DNA of 44,572 nucleotides from CAZKNJ01 sp964554185 (lineage in GTDB: Bacteria; 4484-113), in assembly GCA_964554185.1 (NCBI GenBank), contig CAZKNJ010000016.1, positions 1 through 44,572 on the forward strand, read 5' to 3'. Of the stretch, positions 23,156 through 30,968 are shown in pieces. Numbering within the stretch: the stretch's first letter is position 1; each line of letters starts with the position of its first letter. The notes under the pieces were generated by a model, which was given only the letters and a program-made list of their open reading frames with translations, did no database searches and had not been told where the DNA came from. A program made the translations under genes and the position numbers.

Positions 23156-25120
23156 CTACTCCGCGCCCTCCCCGGCGAATGCTGCGAGCGGCGCTTCCGC
23201 CACCAGCGGGCGGTTGGTGAACGGAGTGACCTCGCAGAGGTCCACGCCTTCTTCCTTGTATATCCGCAGTATCAGGTCGCGGCAGGTTTTCCCGCCGCAG
23301 CCGCCCATGCCCACGCGCAGCACGCTCTTGAGCTGGTTCATGTCCATTACGCCCTGGCGTATTTGGGCCACGATTTCGCTGCGGCGCACCCGCTCGCAGC
23401 GGCACACGATCGGGTCATCGTCCTCGGGCAAGCTGGTTTCCACCGGCTCCACCTGCGGCCGCACGCGGAAGCCCGCGACCTTGCGCTTGTCCGTTCCCGG
23501 CACTTCCACCAGCACCAGCTTGCGCCGCCGCAGGTCCTTGCGCTCCTTGAACGCGATGACCTTGCCCACTCCCACGGGATTGCCCTCCATATCCACCGTC
23601 ACGACTTCCGTCCCCGGCGGCGTCAGGCTGGTGGCAAACTCGTAGGGGAACATCAGCAGCGCCTTGTTGCCGGTCTCGTCGTAGTCGTTGATGACCAGGT
23701 TGATGGCGAGCCCCGGGCAGATGGCCACGCACTTGCCGCAGCCCACGCAGCCCTCGGTGTAGTGCGGCAGGTCCATGATCGTCCCGTTGATGTGTATCAG
23801 GTCGCGCGGGCAGACCACGGTGCAGGGGTTGCACGGTATTTCTTCCAGGCACCAGATCATGGGGTACACGCGCTCAGTGTCCGGCGGCGGCTCAAACTCG
23901 CTGGCCTCCCCCGGCTTGCTCTTCAGTATCTCCGCCAGCGGCTCCCAATCCTGCGGTATCGCCACGGTGCGCCCCAGGTCCTGAGCGATGCGGCGCCCCA
24001 CGATACGCCCGGAGAATATAGCGGCCGAGGCTTCAGCAATCTCCTCCGCGTCGCCCGCGGCGTAGGTGGGAATGCCGTATTCCGTGAGCTTCTCCAGCAG
24101 CTCGTTCACTGGCGACAGCCCCACGGCGATGAGCAGCGTGTCCACTTCAAAGGTGCGGTAGGTGCCCTCAATCGGCTGGAAGCGCTCATCAATCTGCGCC
24201 ACGGTGATGCGCTCCACCCGCTCGTCGCCCTCGGCGCTTACGATGGAGTGGCAGGTCCATACCGGCACGCCGAAGCGCTTCAGCTTGTCCAGGTGCACCT
24301 TGTAGCCGCCGCAGTAAGGCAGCGCCTCTACCAACCCGGCGACATCGATCCCCGCCTGCAACGCGTGGTAAGCGCCGATGAGGCCGACGTTCCCGCCGCC
24401 GACCACGAACAGCCGCTCAGACGCGCGGATGAGGTCGCGGTTCACGAGCGTCTGGAAGGCGCCCGCGCCGTAAACACCCGGCAGGTCGCATCCTGGGAAA
24501 GAGAGCGATTTCTCCCGTGCGCCGCACGCAACCAGCACTCGCCCGGGCGCCACCAGCCGGTACTCGCCGTCCACCACGACGCCCACTTTCTTATCGTAAA
24601 ACGCGCCCACCGCGGTAGCGTTGGCCCAGAGCTGCACACTCTTCTGCTTCGCCACTTCCTCGGCCAGCAGCCGGCCGATGTCGGTGCCGCGCGTGCCCGC
24701 CCAGCAGTCTGCCACCGACCCGAAAAACGCGTGCGTTTGCAGTGTCAGCTTGCCGCCCAGCTCCGGCTTGTCGTCCACCAGGATGCAGTCCACGCCGAGC
24801 TTGCCCAGCTCAATGGCGGCGTTCAGCCCCGCGGGGCCGCCGCCGATAATCAGCACCTCAGTTTCGTATTCGGGGATGTCGCGGAACTGCGGCTTCCCGT
24901 CGTCCGGCGCCACCGGCGGCATCCCCTCGCAGCTTCGCACCGCCATCCCGGGCTTGACCTCGGTCATGCACGCCTTCACTACGCGTCCGTCGGCGATGAC
25001 CATACATTGCGAGCACTGGCCGTTGACGCAGTAGATGCCCTGCGCGCCGCCGTCGCGGTGATGATGGCCGAAGATATGGATGCCGTTGGCGAACAGCGCG
25101 CTGGAGATAACCTCGCCCTC
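23156..25120 (-). CDS. Sarcosine-oxidase-alpha-like FAD/iron-sulfur oxidoreductase (5' end lost in assembly gap)
   Basis: 654 residues are visible after the N gap. Order: Fer2_4 [2Fe-2S] domain (EGEVISSALFANGI ... CVNGQCSQCMV), then a pyridine-nucleotide-disulfide oxidoreductase fold with ETEVLIIGGGPAGLNAAIELG and a second dinucleotide site LFVVGGGNVGLIGAYHAL. Next come two ferredoxin-type clusters (IPCNPCTVVCP and CVGCGKCVAICP). Last is a BFD-like [2Fe-2S] domain (IVCRCERV ... GGCGGKTCRDLI). This is the alpha-subunit plan of heteromeric sarcosine oxidase and dye-linked amine dehydrogenases, with ferredoxin clusters inserted before the BFD domain. Electrons from the flavoprotein at 21987 probably pass through it. 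It may be one polypeptide with the Hdr-like part across the gap, because the Fer2 domain lacks only about 20-30 leading residues. Confidence 0.88.
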   Translation of the reverse strand, partial: EGEVISSALFANGIHIFGHHHRDGGAQGIYCVNGQCSQCMVIADGRVVKACMTEVKPGMAVRSCEGMPPVAPDDGKPQFRDIPEYETEVLIIGGGPAGLNAAIELGKLGVDCILVDDKPELGGKLTLQTHAFFGSVADCWAGTRGTDIGRLLAEEVAKQKSVQLWANATAVGAFYDKKVGVVVDGEYRLVAPGRVLVACGAREKSLSFPGCDLPGVYGAGAFQTLVNRDLIRASERLFVVGGGNVGLIGAYHALQAGIDVAGLVEALPYCGGYKVHLDKLKRFGVPVWTCHSIVSAEGDERVERITVAQIDERFQPIEGTYRTFEVDTLLIAVGLSPVNELLEKLTEYGIPTYAAGDAEEIAEASAAIFSGRIVGRRIAQDLGRTVAIPQDWEPLAEILKSKPGEASEFEPPPDTERVYPMIWCLEEIPCNPCTVVCPRDLIHINGTIMDLPHYTEGCVGCGKCVAICPGLAINLVINDYDETGNKALLMFPYEFATSLTPPGTEVVTVDMEGNPVGVGKVIAFKERKDLRRRKLVLVEVPGTDKRKVAGFRVRPQVEPVETSLPEDDDPIVCRCERVRRSEIVAQIRQGVMDMNQLKSVLRVGMGGCGGKTCRDLILRIYKEEGVDLCEVTPFTNRPLVAEAPLAAFAGEGAE

Positions 25121-25220
25121 NNNNNNNNNNNNNNNNNNNNNNNNNNNNNNNNNNNNNNNNNNNNNNNNNNNNNNNNNNNNNNNNNNNNNNNNNNNNNNNN
25201 NNNNNNNNNNNNNNNNNNNN
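25121..25220. other. Assembly gap (100 N)
   Basis: Exactly 100 unknown bases, the usual placeholder for a scaffold join of unknown length. Reading frames on its two sides cannot be joined from this sequence. Confidence 0.99.
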
Positions 25221-26944
25221 ACCCACTCCACGCCCGGCAGCTCCGGCAGCTTCATTCCCGCTGGCACTGCCACCCGCAGGTGCTCCGCCGGCGCTTCCAC
25301 CTGCTGCGCCCGCTGCACCATAAAGTCGCGCAGCGGTTCCACTTCCACGCCCGGCAGATGCTCCTTCAACCCCGCCGCACTTTCCGGGCACAGGCATAGT
25401 ACGCGCTTGGCTCCCCGCGCCTTGATGGCCTCGGCGTCGCGCTGGAACGCCTCTGCGCTGCCCGTGCATCCCGCGGAGCCACTCAAGACGTCTGCGTCTA
25501 TCCCCAGCCGTTTCAGTGCGTTCAGCGCCCGGTGCACCTGCCCGCGCAGCACGAACGCATCCGCCAGCGCGTATGCCAGGTGGTCCAGTATCAGCAGCCG
25601 GTTCACGAATACCAGAGTGTCCGCCCCTTCGGCAGTGGGTAGAACCACCTTCCAATCGGCTATGTCAGGGGTGATGCCGCGCTCGCACAGAGCGCGCAGC
25701 ATCACCGCCACTTCGTCGTAGTTGTCCGCTTCCACTGCCGGCGGAAGCTCGTCCGCGTATGGATTGGGCTCGTTCTTCCGCTGCAACTCCTCCTTGAGCA
25801 AGTCCAGCGGACCGGTGCGCCCCCGCTCGGGCACCCGCACCTCCACCCGCCCCGCACCGAAGCCCATCATGTGCGCCATCCGTCCGGCCAGGTCCGCCGT
25901 GAGCCGCGCCACATCCTCGCCGTTGTCAAAGAAGCAGGTCTCCTGGTCGCGCCCGATCAGCAGCACGCGCCGCGCGCCCGCCGCCAGCGCGGCGAGTACC
26001 ATCGGCAGCGTCACCCGCCCGATGCAGGGCAGCTCTATAACCTTGTCGCGCATTCCCGGCGGGAACGGCGAGCGCGGACAGACGAATGCGACAACATGCG
26101 GCTCCCGCTCCGCCAGCGTCCTAATGCGCGCCATCAGCTCCTGCGCTGGATAGGGCTCCTGCCAGATGGCGTCCGACGGGCAGGCGGCCACGCACAGCCC
26201 GCAGCCCTGGCAAAACGCCGGGCTGATGTAGGAATACGAGTCCCCGCTAGCGGTGAGCACGATGCGCGGCACCTGCACCGGGCAGACTTCCTCGCACCGG
26301 CCGCAGGAGTGGCACCGCTCCACGTGCACGGTGGCGACGGGCAGGTCAAAATCGTGCCCCCAGACCTCCCAGCGCCCTTCTTCCCGCACAAACTTGATGA
26401 AGCCCGTGGGGCAGACCAGCGCGCAAGCGCCGCAGCCCACGCAGCCGTGGTGCTCGGACTCCGGCAGCGCAATATCGCGCAACACGCTGCGGTGGCGGTG
26501 GGCAATGGCCGAGGTGGAATGCTCCTCGCATACGCGCACGCACAGCCCGCAGAGAATGCAGTCCACCGCGTCGGGCTTGGCCGAATACTCCAGCTCCACC
26601 GGCCCGCCGAAGCGCCGGTGCAGCTCCACCACCGTCTTGCTCCCGGGGCATTGCGCCAGCAGCATCCCCAGCAGCACCTTGCGGTAGTAAACGATGGTGG
26701 GCGTGGCGGTCATCACCTCCAGCCCCTCCTCCACCAGGTAGCTGCAGGAGGTTACCAGCTTGGTCTTGCCCTTCCAGCTGGGGTGAGTGACCTCCACCAG
26801 GCAGAGCCGGCAGGCGCCGTAAGGCTCCAGCGAGCTGTGGTGGCAGATAGCGGGTATCTCAATGCCGGCTTCGGTCGCCACCGACAGCAAAGTGGCGCCT
26901 GCAGGCGCCTCAACCGTGCGGCCGTCTATTTTGAGGGTCAGCAT
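25221..26944 (-). CDS. Heterodisulfide-reductase/MvhD-like multi-cluster iron-sulfur protein (3' end lost in assembly gap)
   Basis: 574 residues are visible. An N-terminal NuoG-like [2Fe-2S] domain uses C34, C45, C48 and C67. Four CxxCxxCxxxC ferredoxin motifs follow (C129-C139, C168-C178, C211-C221, C245-C255). The next part, about 280-385, resembles the MvhD/FlpD domain that links HdrA to electron donors (AFVCPRSPFPP, VIELPCIGRVTLPMVLAALAAGARRVLLIG). A last segment, SGSAGCTGSAEAFQRDAEAIKARGAKRVLCLCPESA, looks like half of a CCG (HdrD/GlpC) domain. Such modules shuttle or bifurcate electrons. The start is ATG 26944 with TATAAT about 23 nt upstream and a CRP-like palindrome between. It is the first gene of the redox operon. 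Confidence 0.85.
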
Positions 26945-26951
26945 AGGCTGA

Positions 26952-26967
26952 TGTGAAGTCCATCACA
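26952..26967 (-). promoter_or_regulatory. Perfect CRP/FNR-family operator (TGTGA-N6-TCACA)
   Basis: TGTGA, six bases, TCACA: a full match to the E. coli CRP consensus core. It abuts the -10 TATAAT and is centred on the predicted +1 (about 26960), a position suited to repression of the redox operon. The site is palindromic and could be read from either strand. Confidence 0.6.
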
Positions 26968-26972
26968 TTATA
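26967..26972 (-). promoter_or_regulatory. -10 box of the redox operon
   Basis: Minus-strand TATAAT. The -35 region 17 bp away (TTCAAT) is poor, which would fit a promoter that depends on a regulator. The leader to the ATG at 26944 is about 16 nt. Confidence 0.55.
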
Positions 26973-27051
26973 GTAGAGCCGGTTGCATCATTGAACCCCC
27001 GTGCCCTTGGAAAGGTGAATGCCGGCGGAGAAACCGCCTGACCCGGCAGGT

Positions 27052-27080
27052 TTGTCATTCCCGCCGGTTTCTGGTAGTAT
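27052..27080 (+). promoter_or_regulatory. Promoter of the secreted unknown protein
   Basis: TTGTCA (27052-27057), 17-bp spacer, TG-G-TAGTAT (-10 at 27075-27080). An 8-bp inverted repeat, AGAAACCG (27029-27036) and CGGTTTCT (27065-27072), brackets the -35 and could be an operator. The leader carries AAGGAGAG. Confidence 0.6.
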
Positions 27081-27119
27081 TACGCCGTATTCTCAATGTT
27101 CACTGAAGGAGAGGGATCC

Positions 27120-28001
27120 ATGAGATTCTTCTGGATGGTCCTCGTGTGTCTGGCGTTAATCGCCACCCCCGTCTTGGCGCAGGGGCTGAAAGTTGAGGAT
27201 TTCCGGCCCGCAGTTCCATCGCGCACGATGCTGTCGACCGACTGGTCGCTCTCGCGCTATCCGGGTCAGAAGATGCTGCTCTTTGAGGACAAGAAGTTCG
27301 GCTACAAGCTCTACTCCTACGTCCTCACCCGCGAGCTGGTCAAGGACCACATTCAAGCGGTCATTGACGAGTTCAACATCTTCGACCGGGACAGAATCGA
27401 GGATATGATCAACTACTACCTCGATGTAACCCCGCAAGAGCGCGAAGTCCTGGTGGTGCTGCTCTACACTGCGCCGAACATCTCCAACCGCTACTACATC
27501 AACCACCTGTCCAACCTCGATCAGAAGGTCTACCTGGAGTACGGCGTGAAGCCGATACAGAAGCACGTGCTCAAGGCCCGCGACGCTATGGCGAAGGACC
27601 GGCGCGACTACCCGACTGAAGATGAGATGATCTACAAGGCCGGCACCCGCCCGTTGTATCTGGACGTGGACAAGGACTACCTGTACTACCCCGAACGGGT
27701 AGTGCTGGAAGACCAGGGCTGGGACAACGTCGCCAAGTGCTACCGCTGGTTGTTCGCCTTCACTTTCACGGACGAGGATATCGCCCGCCTGGAGGAGTTC
27801 ATCCTCAATAACATCAACGTTGAGTTCTCGCTCGTGTTGTCCGACCCCGAGCTGTTCAGCTACAAGACGCTGCGGCCGTACATGAAGTACCAGATACTCA
27901 AGCTGGTGGATCCCGAGTTTGTGGACTTCATGGAGGGCATTGAAGAGATGTCCCCGCCCAAGGAGCCCGTGAAGGTCTCCTCTAAGAAGTGGCTTAAGTA
28001 G
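27120..28001 (+). CDS. Secreted protein of unknown function
   Basis: I do not recognise this protein. Residues 1-21 form a Sec signal peptide (MRFFWMVLVCLALIATPVLA, cleavage before QG). The mature part, about 270 residues, is charged and rich in Tyr, Asp and Leu (DKDYLYYPERVVLEDQGWDN, MINYYLDVTPQEREVLVVLLY), with no transmembrane segment or metal motif. The ATG at 27120 is chosen for AAGGAGAG about 9 nt upstream and for the signal peptide; the frame opens at 27096. It is a single-gene unit with its own promoter and a terminator (28024-28060). A periplasmic or surface role is only an inference. Confidence 0.75.
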   Translation: MRFFWMVLVCLALIATPVLAQGLKVEDFRPAVPSRTMLSTDWSLSRYPGQKMLLFEDKKFGYKLYSYVLTRELVKDHIQAVIDEFNIFDRDRIEDMINYYLDVTPQEREVLVVLLYTAPNISNRYYINHLSNLDQKVYLEYGVKPIQKHVLKARDAMAKDRRDYPTEDEMIYKAGTRPLYLDVDKDYLYYPERVVLEDQGWDNVAKCYRWLFAFTFTDEDIARLEEFILNNINVEFSLVLSDPELFSYKTLRPYMKYQILKLVDPEFVDFMEGIEEMSPPKEPVKVSSKKWLK

Positions 28002-28023
28002 CCGCTCCCGCAACTGAACCTCC

Positions 28024-28060
28024 AGGGGCGCTGCCGTACAGGTGGCGCCCCTTTGCTTTT
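28024..28060 (+). terminator. Rho-independent terminator
   Basis: Stem AGGGGCGC/GCGCCCCT with a 13-nt loop, followed by TTGCTTTT, 22 nt after the stop of the secreted protein gene. Confidence 0.8.
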
Positions 28061-28078
28061 CCGCCGCCAACACCGGTC

Positions 28079-28087
28079 TGCTAGAAT
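28079..28087 (+). promoter_or_regulatory. Extended -10 promoter of the BON/TlpA lipoprotein pair
   Basis: TG-C-TAGAAT. The expected +1 is about 28094, giving a leader of about 45 nt to the ATG at 28139. Confidence 0.55.
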
Positions 28088-28138
28088 AAAGCCGTGCGGA
28101 AAGGTGTATTCACTCAACACGCGGACTGGTTGCCAATA

Positions 28139-28528
28139 ATGAAAGCAAACACATTCAGGTTGCTGCTGGTTCTGCTGGCTCTGCTGGCTGTTTCTTCGCT
28201 GTCCTCCTGCCTCACCGCCGAGTCCCAGCGGGCGGTGCAGGAGAAGACCCAGGTTCCGGGCTTGGAGCAGTCCCTCATCGCTAAGGACCGCGCCATCGCC
28301 GCGGCGGTGGAGATATCCCTGAGCTCCGACGTGGAGTTGGTGCAGAACAAGCTTACGGTTGAGTGCCGCAACGCCCGGGTAGTGCTTAGCGGCAAGGTTC
28401 CGACGGAAGAACTAAAGAAACGCGCCGGCAGTATCGCCGAGAACCAGGAGGGCGTGAAAGAAGTTCTCAACGAGATTGAAGTTGATCCGTCCTTGAAGGA
28501 CCAGCGCTTCTCGCTGGACGACATGTAA
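28139..28528 (+). CDS. BON-domain lipoprotein
   Basis: 129 residues with a lipoprotein signal ending LSSC (lipidated Cys24). The mature part has one BON domain (RAIAAAVEISLSSDVEL ... LTVECRNARVVLSGKVPTEELKKRAGSIAENQEGVKEVLNEIEV), as in OsmY-type envelope proteins that bind membranes or stress-related ligands. I start at ATG 28139 because the signal peptide begins there; an in-frame GTG at 28094, exactly 6 nt after the -10 box, would add a 15-residue non-signal extension. It is followed after 21 nt by the TlpA-like gene, probably in one transcript. Confidence 0.85.
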   Translation: MKANTFRLLLVLLALLAVSSLSSCLTAESQRAVQEKTQVPGLEQSLIAKDRAIAAAVEISLSSDVELVQNKLTVECRNARVVLSGKVPTEELKKRAGSIAENQEGVKEVLNEIEVDPSLKDQRFSLDDM

Positions 28529-28549
28529 CCACCGCCATCAGGAGATGCT

Positions 28550-29236
28550 ATGAGACACTGCGCGATTATCGCGATACTTGCAGTTGCGGGCCTGCTGCTC
28601 GTGGCCTGCAATCCGCCCGCGGATAACTCGTCTGACACGGGCCAGCAAGCTCAACCGGCGTCTACGGGTTCCGGTTCAACTCCGGGCCTCGGCGGGCCAG
28701 ATGTGTCGGCCGAACCCGGGGGTGATTCCGCCGAGCCTGCAGGTGAATCTGCGGGCGAGAGCGGGACTCCTGGACCCCAGCGCGACACCGCGTCGTTGCC
28801 CCAAGTCCCAGCCAAGGGCAAGCCGCTTCCCACCTTTGAGTTCGCCACGCTTGATGGCAAGACCCACTCCGTCGAGGAGTTCGTCGGCCAGCCGCTGCTC
28901 ATCAATATATGGAAGATAAACTGCCCGCCCTGCAAGGCCGAGATGCCGGAGTTTGTGAAGTTCTACGGGGAGTACAAAGACAAGGGGCTGGAGGTAATCA
29001 CCCTCAACGTGGAAGACACGGCGGACGCGGTCAAGAAGTTCATGGAGACCAAGCAGGAGATGCCGTGGGTCACCGGCTTCAACGCCGGAACACTCGCCCG
29101 GAGCTGGGGCGTGCGCGGCGTGCCCACCAGCTACTTCGTGAACTCCGACGGTGTGGTGGTGGAAATCAAGCTGGGCGCCGCCGACCGCAAGTACCTCGAC
29201 AATCTGCTTCCCGCGTGGATGGGCGTTAAGGAGTAG
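28550..29236 (+). CDS. TlpA/ResA-like thioredoxin lipoprotein
   Basis: Periplasmic-side thiol-disulfide oxidoreductase. The lipoprotein signal ends LLVAC (Cys20), then a 70-residue Ser/Gly/Pro/Glu linker. A TlpA-type thioredoxin fold follows: PTFEFATLDGKTHSVEEFVG, LLINIWKINCPPCKAEMPE with active site C125-P-P-C128, and the cis-Pro loop GVPTSYFV. CPPC is typical of the TlpA/ResA group that keeps cytochrome or other envelope cysteines reduced. AGGAG lies just before the ATG. Its target is not visible in the window; the BON lipoprotein upstream has only its lipid Cys and one other Cys. Confidence 0.92.
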   Translation: MRHCAIIAILAVAGLLLVACNPPADNSSDTGQQAQPASTGSGSTPGLGGPDVSAEPGGDSAEPAGESAGESGTPGPQRDTASLPQVPAKGKPLPTFEFATLDGKTHSVEEFVGQPLLINIWKINCPPCKAEMPEFVKFYGEYKDKGLEVITLNVEDTADAVKKFMETKQEMPWVTGFNAGTLARSWGVRGVPTSYFVNSDGVVVEIKLGAADRKYLDNLLPAWMGVKE

Positions 29237-29249
29237 CTCGCGGCGTACT

Positions 29250-30968
29250 TCAGACGATGCGCCGTGACAGGCGCAGCGAACAAGCCAGCACTGCCGCCGC
29301 CGCCGCAACCAGCGCCACGGTCACACCCACTGCGACGATTCCCGTTCCCTCCCCGGCAAGTGTCCGGCTGAGGCCGCCCGTCCAGGCGTGGAACACCGAC
29401 GTGTAGGTGAACTGCCCCAGGCGCGCCGCCTCGGCCGCAATCCGAGGCGCGGCTTCCGCTGGCGCGATGGATGAGCCAAAGAGCCTCGCCGGCGGATCCA
29501 GTAGGAAGCTCACATATGAAACCACCCCCGCGGTGAAGCCCACGATCAGGCCCTGCACGGTGCGCGCGTATTTCCGCGCCGGCTCCTCGCGCAATCGCCA
29601 GAGCACCAGCAGCGCCGCGCCCAGCGCCAGCATTCCCAGCACAAGCGCGGCCATCGCCGCTGCAGCCGCCAGCACCTCAGTCCAGGGGCGTTGCTCCACC
29701 CGCGCCAGCACCGACAGGTGGAAAAAGCCTGCCAGCACGGCGCACCCCGCATAGGCCGATGCACGCCGGGTGTATCCCGCGAGCAATTGGCGCAAGCCGC
29801 CGCCCAGCCCCGTGCCCACCGTCCTCACGGTGTAGAACCAGCATGCAGTGATAATGTATCCAGCGGCAGCCTCCACTCCCAGCCAGAGCAGCGCGAAGGG
29901 CGTCCCCGCCTGCACCCGCGCCATCTCCTCGCCTTGCAGGAAGCTCGCGTTGTACAACAGCGTGAGCGCGGCCGCCCCCAGCAGCGCCAGCGAGATCACC
30001 AGCGCCCATTCCGGCGGGGCGGTCGGCATTCCGCGCCGCAACCGCGGCAGCCAGCCAAAGCTCCGCAGCGCCAAGTCGGTGCCCACCCGCGCCAGCGAAG
30101 CCAGCCCGAGCAGGACGAAAACGAGTATCATCGCCAAGATGAAGTTAATGAGCGTCTGCAGCAGTATCCGCAACCATATGCTATGAATGACCGAGAGCAG
30201 GAAGGTCCCGTGGTCAATCGCGTAGGCGAAGGACTCGACGCGGCTCGGGTAGCCGCCGGCGGACTGGATCTCCACGTAGGGAACCTGAATGGCCCGCGCA
30301 AGCCCTCTGAGCCCACCGGCCACCAGCGCGTTCACCACCACCGCGGTGCCGGTAATGGAGCTTGCTAGAAAGACGAGCGCGGCCACGCGGTAAACCGCCA
30401 CACTGCGGATGATGAGCAGCAGAGCTGTTCCCGCGCCCAGCAGCAATACGAGGTATGACGCCATCACGAAGCTGAACACAACCACGTGGAATCCCCAGAA
30501 CAGGGTGAAATCCTCCCCGTAGTACCTGCCGCCCACCACCTGGTTGAACGGGAACATCAGCGCCAGCGGCAACAGCGCGAAGGACGCCAGAAACGACAAG
30601 TACATGATGTTGCCGAACAGGCCGCCCAGCGAGGCGCTCACCATTCCCGGCCGCAGCCGCAGCCCCGGCCGTTCCAGCGACGCGTCAAAGTCCCTCACCA
30701 GCGCCGGCACGAACCAGAGAGCCACAACCGCGATGACGCATAACTGCAGCAGTGTGAGCTGCACATGCACGTCGCGGTAGTGCGCAAACATCAGCCTGAA
30801 TGTGAGAGCGAAGAGCAGCGCGCCGATGGACACCCCCGCGAAGTATCCGCGCGCCTTGCGCCGCCGCCCCGCCCAGCCGGGCCAGTTGCCTTGCGCTCCG
30901 CGCCCGTTTTCCCGCTCCGACGGGCGGGCGCGTAACATCCGTACTGGCATTGGTGTCCGTCCCATCAT
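29250..30968 (-). CDS. Polytopic membrane protein of unknown function
   Basis: 572 residues with about 13-14 predicted transmembrane segments after a basic N-terminus of about 40 residues (many Arg). I recognise no transporter motif. Its ATG at 30968 overlaps the TGA of the gene upstream (ATGA), so translation is coupled to the large exported protein and, through it, to the sigma factor. A methionine one codon in (30965) is an alternative start. Together these three genes look like an envelope function under one promoter. The 3' end lies 14 nt from the convergent TlpA-like gene, with no clear terminator. Confidence 0.75.
   Translation of the reverse strand: MMGRTPMPVRMLRARPSERENGRGAQGNWPGWAGRRRKARGYFAGVSIGALLFALTFRLMFAHYRDVHVQLTLLQLCVIAVVALWFVPALVRDFDASLERPGLRLRPGMVSASLGGLFGNIMYLSFLASFALLPLALMFPFNQVVGGRYYGEDFTLFWGFHVVVFSFVMASYLVLLLGAGTALLLIIRSVAVYRVAALVFLASSITGTAVVVNALVAGGLRGLARAIQVPYVEIQSAGGYPSRVESFAYAIDHGTFLLSVIHSIWLRILLQTLINFILAMILVFVLLGLASLARVGTDLALRSFGWLPRLRRGMPTAPPEWALVISLALLGAAALTLLYNASFLQGEEMARVQAGTPFALLWLGVEAAAGYIITACWFYTVRTVGTGLGGGLRQLLAGYTRRASAYAGCAVLAGFFHLSVLARVEQRPWTEVLAAAAAMAALVLGMLALGAALLVLWRLREEPARKYARTVQGLIVGFTAGVVSYVSFLLDPPARLFGSSIAPAEAAPRIAAEAARLGQFTYTSVFHAWTGGLSRTLAGEGTGIVAVGVTVALVAAAAAVLACSLRLSRRIV

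Noticed and set aside
23156..26944. One 1262-residue protein spanning the gap
   Set aside because: The frame match depends on the arbitrary 100-N length. I list two partial genes and keep fusion as a hypothesis.
28094..28138. Leaderless GTG start for the BON lipoprotein
   Set aside because: The GTG sits exactly where +1 is expected, but it would put 15 polar residues before an otherwise good lipoprotein signal peptide.
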